A DNA stretch of 19,270 nucleotides from an uncultured Caulobacter sp. (GTDB lineage Bacteria; Pseudomonadota; Alphaproteobacteria; Caulobacterales; Caulobacteraceae), in NCBI GenBank assembly GCA_937925635.1, contig CALALX010000079.1, forward strand, positions 1-19,270, read 5' to 3'. Shown piece by piece: positions 13,698-19,270 of the stretch. The notes beneath the pieces were generated by a model. That model was not told the DNA's origin. It ran no database searches and saw only the letters and a list, made by a program, of their open reading frames with translations. The position numbers and the translations under genes were made by a program. Every line of letters begins with the position of its first letter. Position 1 is the first letter of the stretch.

Positions 13698-14213
13698 ATG
13701 AACCGCGCTGAAAAAGCGGAATCGATCGAGACGCTCAAGGGCGTCTTCGCCGATGCCGGCGCCGTGGTCGTGACCCACTACATGGGTCTGACCGTTGCGG
13801 AAATGACCGACCTCCGTCTGCGCCTCCGCAAGGAAGGCGCGGCGATCAAGGTGGTGAAGAACACTCTGGCCCAGAAGGCTCTGGCCGGCTCGCTTGGTGA
13901 AAAGGGCGACGCCCTGTTCACCGGTCCGGTCGCCATCGCCTATGCGCCGGACCCCGTCTCCGCCGCCAAGGTCGCCGCCCAGTTCGCCAAGGAGAACGAC
14001 AAGTTCACCCTCGTTGGCGGCTTCATGGGCGCGGAAGTCCTCGACCAGAACGCAGTGAAGGCCCTGGCCACCCTGCCGTCGCTGGACGAACTCCGCGGCA
14101 AGCTCATCGGCCTTCTGCAGGCTCCGGCGACCAAGGTCGCGGGCGTCGTGCAGGCTCCGGCCGCCCAGCTGGCCCGCGTCTTCAGCGCCTACGGCGCCAA
14201 AGAAGCCGCGTAA
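13698..14213 (+). CDS. rplJ: 50S ribosomal protein L10
   Basis: L10 anchors the L7/L12 dimers to the ribosome at the factor-binding stalk. The ATG at 13698, with TTGGAGA just upstream, gives 171 residues starting MNRAEKAESIETLKGVF; the start at 13665 would add an unrelated Arg/Pro-rich piece. Typical segments are VVVTHYMGLTVAEMTDLRLRLRKEGAAIKVVKNTLAQKA and GKLIGLLQAPATKVAGVVQAP, followed by the C-terminal helix that holds L12 (LARVFSAYGAKEAA). rplL follows 48 bp downstream in the same unit. Confidence 0.98.
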   Translation: MNRAEKAESIETLKGVFADAGAVVVTHYMGLTVAEMTDLRLRLRKEGAAIKVVKNTLAQKALAGSLGEKGDALFTGPVAIAYAPDPVSAAKVAAQFAKENDKFTLVGGFMGAEVLDQNAVKALATLPSLDELRGKLIGLLQAPATKVAGVVQAPAAQLARVFSAYGAKEAA

Positions 14214-14261
14214 TCCCGGTCATCTCCGCCTCAATCCAAACACCCCAAGGAAACTGACACC

Positions 14262-14648
14262 ATGTCGAAGCTCGATAAGATCGTTGAGGACCTCTCCTCG
14301 CTGACCGTCCTGGAAGCCGCTGAGCTCTCCAAGCTGCTCGAAGAAAAGTGGGGCGTCTCCGCCGCCGCTCCGGTCGCCATGATGGCCGGCCCGGCCGCCG
14401 GTGGCGCTGCTCCGGCCGAAGCCGCCGAAGAGCAAACCGAGTTCACCGTTGTTCTGACCGCCGGTGGCGACAAGAAGATCAACGTGATCAAGGAAGTCCG
14501 CGGCGTTCGTCCGGACCTCGGCCTGAAGGAAGCCAAGGACCTCGTCGAAGGCGCTCCGCAGAACGTCCTCGAGAACGTCTCCAAGCAAGTCGCCGAAGAG
14601 ACCAAGAAGAAGCTCGAAGAAGCCGGCGCTTCCGTCTCGATCAAGTAA
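14262..14648 (+). CDS. rplL: 50S ribosomal protein L7/L12
   Basis: L7/L12 dimers form the stalk that recruits and activates translation GTPases. The product has 128 residues: N-terminal dimerisation helices (SKLDKIVEDLSSLTVLEAAELSKLLEEKW), an Ala/Gly/Pro hinge (about 34-57) and the C-terminal domain (EFTVVLTAGGDKKINVIKEVR, then DLGLKEAKDLVEGAP). AAGGAAA lies about ten bases before the ATG. A strong hairpin terminator closes the rplJL unit 33 bp after the stop, so rpoB is not simply read from the same unit. Confidence 0.98.
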   Translation: MSKLDKIVEDLSSLTVLEAAELSKLLEEKWGVSAAAPVAMMAGPAAGGAAPAEAAEEQTEFTVVLTAGGDKKINVIKEVRGVRPDLGLKEAKDLVEGAPQNVLENVSKQVAEETKKKLEEAGASVSIK

Positions 14649-14681
14649 GACGGTTCGCGTCAGCTCTGACGCTTACGATCG

Positions 14682-14713
14682 CGGGCTCCGGAGGAAACTC
14701 CGGAGCCCGTTTT
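14682..14713 (+). terminator. Rho-independent terminator after rplL
   Basis: CGGGCTCCGGA (14682-14692), loop GGAAAC, TCCGGAGCCCG (14699-14709), then TTTT. The 11-bp stem is perfect. It also lies just after the convergent minus-strand gene ending at 14723. Confidence 0.9.
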
Positions 14714-14722
14714 CGTTGGCCG

Positions 14723-15052
14723 CTAGATCGGCTCCAGATTCATCCAGCGCAGCGCCGGCAGGGTCGCCGGCCCGTCATGGCCGCTGTTCCAGACCGCCCA
14801 GCGCTCCTCGGCCTCGCAGTGGATTTTCCATCGCTCGGCCAAGGCGGCCATGACGGCGTCGAACGTCCCGATCAGATCGGGGGTGGCGAGCCGCAGCCAG
14901 ACGCCCTGGTACTCCGGGATCTTCCAGTAGCGATCGACCTCGCGCACCAGCACCCGCGCCGAGGGCGGCAACAGCCTGACGATCTCGTCGGCCAGCGCTT
15001 CTCCGGCAGCGGCATCGGGCAGCTCGGCATAGACCCGCAGGCCCAGGTCCAC
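14723..15052 (-). CDS. Hypothetical protein, 109 residues, coupled to the M61 peptidase gene
   Basis: I recognise no family. It starts with GTG at 15052, two bases after the stop of the M61 peptidase gene, and the purine-rich GGAAGAAG at the end of that gene can act as its ribosome site. The product is soluble, with no signal peptide: a strand (LGLRVYAEL), a helix (AAAGEALADEIVRLL), a strand (ARVLVREVDRYW), then LIGTFDAVMAALAERWKIHCEAEERWAVW. This alternating alpha/beta pattern with many tryptophans suggests a small folded domain. Its tight coupling suggests co-expression with the peptidase; the role is unknown. Confidence 0.75.
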   Translation of the reverse strand: MDLGLRVYAELPDAAAGEALADEIVRLLPPSARVLVREVDRYWKIPEYQGVWLRLATPDLIGTFDAVMAALAERWKIHCEAEERWAVWNSGHDGPATLPALRWMNLEPI

Positions 15053-15054
15053 CG

Positions 15055-16983
15055 CTACTTCTTCCGGGGCGCGAGGATGTCGCCCAGGCGATCGGGCACG
15101 CCCTCGATGCGCTCCAGGCGCGGGTAGCGGAGGCCGCCCTTCCAGTCGATCGTCACCACGCGGTATTTGTCGCCGGACTTGACGATCAGCTCGATCGGGC
15201 CGCCGGCCTTCGCCGCCGTGATGGCGGCCTTCAGGCGGTCGGCGCTAAAGGCCTCGCCGTTCACGGCGACGATCTGATTGCTGACGGTCAGGCCGGACTT
15301 GAAGGCGGGCCCCTCCCACTGGACGCCGGTGATCGTTCCGCCCGCATTGAGCGCCAGTCCGATCGAGTACATCAGGTCGGTGCGCTTTGAGAGCGTGTCG
15401 GCGCCCTTCTGGAAGCTGTTGGGCGTCTCGCCCCACGCCAGCTTCCAGCCGCCGCGCGCGAAGCCGTCGAGCGGGGCCGTCTCGGACATGGCGATGCGGG
15501 CCTTCAGGAAGGCGGCCCAATCGTAGGGGGTTACGCCGTTCAGCACCGCGGCGACCTCGGCGACGTCGTAGACCTCCGGCGTGTAGTCGCCTTCGTTCCC
15601 GCCGAAGAAGGCCTTGGCGAAGTCGTCGAGGGACTTCTTCCCGGCGGTCCGCTCGCGGATCAGGGTGTCGACGTCCAGCCACACCAGCAGGCCTTCGGAA
15701 TAGTAATCCTCGTTGCGCTGCCAGCTGAGCCAGCCCTTCGGCTTACGGGCGCTGATGATCGGGTCGTGGGTGGTGTCGCTCATGTCGCGCCACTGGCGGC
15801 CGACGCGGGCGTCGTAGGTGGCGGCGACCAGGGCCAGCGCGCCCAGGGCGTCCTCGCGGCTCCACAGCCCCGAGCGGGCCGACAGCATGTAGCCCCAGTA
15901 CTGGGTCTGACCTTCATAGACCCACATCAGGGTGTCGCGCATCGGCGTCGCGTAGTCGTGCGTCCAGAGGTCAGCCGGGCGGCGGAACTTGCCGTTCCAG
16001 CTGTGGGTGTACTCGTGCGGAAGCAGGTCCCGTTCCGAGGCCATCCTGCCCCACTCGGTGAAGTAGTCGGGATCAACCCCGTTTTCGGACGAGCGATGAT
16101 GCTCCAGCCCGATGCCGCCCATCCGGTCGGTCAGCGACAGCAGGAAGTCGTAGCGGTCGTAGTGGCGCACCCCAAACAGCCGGTCCGCCTGGACCACCAG
16201 GTTGCGATGCTTCTGGATCTGCTCCTCGGAGGCGGCGAGCAGATCGGCGCGGTCGGCGACGATGTTCAGCCGCACCGGCGAACGGCCGCCCGGATCGAGG
16301 TCGACCTGGCGATAGTAGCGTCCCGCGAACATCGGCGAGTCGACCAAGGTCTCGAAGGACACCGGCTTGAAGGTGGTCGTGGCGCCCTCCTGGGCCGCGA
16401 CATCCAGGGCGACGCCGAACTTCCAGCCCTCGGGCAGGACCACCGAGGCCTCGACCGGAATCTGCCGCGTGTACCAGCCGGCCGGATAGAGGGCGGCGGC
16501 GTTCCACTGCAGGTTCAGCATCTCGGGCGTGACGACCACCCGGCCCTGGTCCGGGGCAGTGGCCGACAGGAACTCGAACGAGACGTTCAAGGCCTTCGCG
16601 CCTTCTGGAACATCGATATGGTAGGCGAAGACCTCGACCGGGTCGCGCACCCACTTCACCGGCTTGCCGTCCGCCGTGATGGCGAGGCCGGCGACTTTCT
16701 CCAGCTCGCCGCGCGGACCATGCTTGCCCGGCAGCCATTCGGGATAGAGCAGCACCATGGGCCCGGCCTTGGCCACCGGGATGGTCTGGCGGACCCGGAA
16801 GATGCGACGATCCAGATCGGTCGCATCGACCGTCAGCTTCATCACGCCCGGGAAGGGAGCGTCCTTCGCCTCGGGAATGGCGGGCGGCATCGGCAGCGGG
16901 CGAGGGCCGGGGCTTTCCTGGGCGGCGGCGGAGCTGGCCAGCAGCAGGGCGGCGGCGAAGGCGGCGGTCAAGCGAAGGGACAA
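15055..16983 (-). CDS. M61 family glycyl aminopeptidase-like protease with PDZ domain, exported
   Basis: Family M61 zinc peptidases cleave N-terminal residues, often glycine, from peptides. The 642-residue product starts at a TTG (16983); no in-frame ATG or GTG gives a better start, and from here a signal peptide is clear (LRLTAAFAAALLLASSAAAQ), so it acts in the periplasm or outside. An M61 N-terminal beta domain (about 45-220) precedes the catalytic domain. That holds GLEHHRS (292-298), the zinc site HEYTHSWNGK (H323, E324, H327) and the downstream glutamate E357 in WVYEGQTQYWG. A PDZ domain occupies about 535-615 (IGLALNAGGTITGVQWEGPAFKSGL). No clear ribosome site precedes the TTG. The small gene at 14723-15052 follows two bases downstream. 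It is divergent from the DUF1328 gene. Confidence 0.93.
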   Translation of the reverse strand: MSLRLTAAFAAALLLASSAAAQESPGPRPLPMPPAIPEAKDAPFPGVMKLTVDATDLDRRIFRVRQTIPVAKAGPMVLLYPEWLPGKHGPRGELEKVAGLAITADGKPVKWVRDPVEVFAYHIDVPEGAKALNVSFEFLSATAPDQGRVVVTPEMLNLQWNAAALYPAGWYTRQIPVEASVVLPEGWKFGVALDVAAQEGATTTFKPVSFETLVDSPMFAGRYYRQVDLDPGGRSPVRLNIVADRADLLAASEEQIQKHRNLVVQADRLFGVRHYDRYDFLLSLTDRMGGIGLEHHRSSENGVDPDYFTEWGRMASERDLLPHEYTHSWNGKFRRPADLWTHDYATPMRDTLMWVYEGQTQYWGYMLSARSGLWSREDALGALALVAATYDARVGRQWRDMSDTTHDPIISARKPKGWLSWQRNEDYYSEGLLVWLDVDTLIRERTAGKKSLDDFAKAFFGGNEGDYTPEVYDVAEVAAVLNGVTPYDWAAFLKARIAMSETAPLDGFARGGWKLAWGETPNSFQKGADTLSKRTDLMYSIGLALNAGGTITGVQWEGPAFKSGLTVSNQIVAVNGEAFSADRLKAAITAAKAGGPIELIVKSGDKYRVVTIDWKGGLRYPRLERIEGVPDRLGDILAPRKK

Positions 16984-17052
16984 GGGGAGGATCTCACGAG
17001 CGGTGATGTCGACCGCATATGAGCCGGGGTCGGACGGACCGGCAAGGTCGTC

Positions 17053-17078
17053 GGAACCGCTTTCGACGGACCGGCGTT
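17053..17078 (+). promoter_or_regulatory. EcfG (general stress sigma factor) promoter
   Basis: GGAAC (17053-17057), 17-base spacer, CGTT (17075-17078): an exact match to the alphaproteobacterial EcfG/SigT consensus GGAAC-N16/17-CGTT. The expected start, about seven to nine bases beyond the CGTT, falls at 17085-17087, on or next to the ATG of the DUF1328 gene. Confidence 0.7.
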
Positions 17079-17086
17079 ACTCGCGG

Positions 17087-17245
17087 ATGCTGAAGCTCGC
17101 GGGTGTCTTTCTCGTCGTCATGATCATCGCCGGCGTGCTGGGCTTCGTCGTCGACGTGGCCGGCGGCATCGCCAAGATCGCCTTCTTCCTCTGCCTGATC
17201 GGCCTGGTCGGGTCGCTGGGGATGAAGGCGTTCCGCAAGACATAG
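17087..17245 (+). CDS. DUF1328 family small membrane protein
   Basis: The product has 52 residues: MLKLAGVFLVVMIIAGVLGF, then VVDVAGGIAKIAFFLCLIGL and a short basic tail (MKAFRKT). Two hydrophobic segments joined by a short VDVAGGIAK turn are the mark of DUF1328 (YtjA-like) inner-membrane peptides, whose function is unknown. The frame is open far upstream, but that part is the M61 gene read backwards. The ATG at 17087 matches the family start. No Shine-Dalgarno sequence is present, and the stress promoter at 17053-17078 would start transcription at or within two bases of the ATG, so the mRNA is probably leaderless. Control by the general stress response is inferred from the promoter. Confidence 0.88.
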   Translation: MLKLAGVFLVVMIIAGVLGFVVDVAGGIAKIAFFLCLIGLVGSLGMKAFRKT

Positions 17246-17300
17246 CCCGGTCGCCCGGCGTCGGAATCGGAAGCGTCTAGACAAAAGTCAAGCGCCCCCC

Positions 17301-17329
17301 TTTCCTTGTCCCCAGCTTTGCCTTATATC
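17301..17329 (+). promoter_or_regulatory. Tentative promoter before rpoB
   Basis: TATATC (17324-17329) fits the -10 pattern TANAWC fully. With a 17-bp spacer the -35 would be TTTCCT (17301-17306), which is weak; a better -35, TTGTCC at 17306-17311, is only 12 bp from the -10. The leader to the rpoB start would be about 205 bases. Confidence 0.35.
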
Positions 17330-17423
17330 CGCCCCCTCGCGAAAAATCCGATCAACTGAGACGCGATTCTTCGCGCGCGTGCCCGACAGCCCGGTCAAAG
17401 CCCTCCGACCGGTGCGATGGGGC

Positions 17424-17528
17424 GCCCCTGATACGCCAGGGGCAAGGTCTTGCGTCCGCTTCCGGCGATGCCGGAAGAGCCGAGGGTGGACGCGACAAGA
17501 CACAATGACGCGCGGACTCCATCCGCGC
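17424..17528 (+). other. Three consecutive hairpins in the rpoB leader
   Basis: GCCCCTG-ATACGC-CAGGGGC (17424-17443), CTTCCGGC-GAT-GCCGGAAG (17459-17477) and GCGCGGA-CTCCA-TCCGCGC (17510-17528) are all perfect stems. None is followed by a T-run, so they are not simple terminators. They fill the stretch between the candidate promoter and the rpoB start and could affect processing, stability or autoregulation of the rpoBC mRNA. Otherwise I see nothing in 17246-17542. Confidence 0.5.
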
Positions 17529-17542
17529 ACGCAGGGATCAAA

Positions 17543-19270
<1,728 letters not shown>

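Overview
The window is GC-rich DNA (about two thirds G+C, strong G/C bias at third codon positions) from an alphaproteobacterium. I infer the Caulobacterales (Caulobacter, Phenylobacterium or Brevundimonas type). The reasons are the imuB-dnaE2 cassette, housekeeping promoters of the form TTGNCC-17 bp-TAAACG (which fit the Caulobacter -35/-10 consensus), an EcfG-type stress promoter, and the alphaproteobacterial character of RpoB and SecE. The genus is not proven by the sequence.

Left part (1-8726). The 3' portion of imuB overlaps dnaE2 (imuC) by 4 bp; together they are the SOS translesion mutagenesis cassette. Convergent to it lies a gene for a membrane-bound hybrid histidine kinase. Next, on the minus strand, fpr (ferredoxin-NADP reductase) and moeA (molybdenum cofactor synthesis) overlap by 29 bp. 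A short hypothetical gene follows on the plus strand.

Middle (8727-9873). About 1.1 kb holds no recognisable long gene but several dispersed palindromic elements, including a 73-nt cloverleaf-shaped inverted repeat. A probable 51-codon gene lies on the minus strand.

Right part (9747-19270) is the classic translation/transcription cluster: tRNA-Trp, secE, nusG, rplK, rplA, rplJ, rplL and the first 576 codons of rpoB. It is split into four units by terminators and new promoters. The units are tRNA-Trp/secE/nusG, rplKA, rplJL and rpoB. Between them sit genes on the other strand: a 90-codon hypothetical gene and a lipocalin gene between rplA and rplJ, and an M61 peptidase gene with a downstream small gene between rplL and rpoB. 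A DUF1328 membrane peptide gene lies just before rpoB. Leader-RNA structures upstream of rplK and rplJ look like L1 and L10 autoregulatory sites.

Most notable observations: (1) dnaE2 seems to carry a frameshift at its very 3' end, because the family's terminal SRDFH-stop lies in another frame. (2) A perfect 34-bp inverted repeat starts right after the nusG stop and encloses the terminator. (3) A perfect GGAAC-N17-CGTT stress promoter sits so close to the DUF1328 start codon that the mRNA should be leaderless. (4) The cloverleaf element at 8906-8978. (5) An intergenic-type palindrome is read in frame inside imuB. I found no CRISPR array, insertion sequence, phage or toxin-antitoxin genes, and no clearly new multi-gene system.
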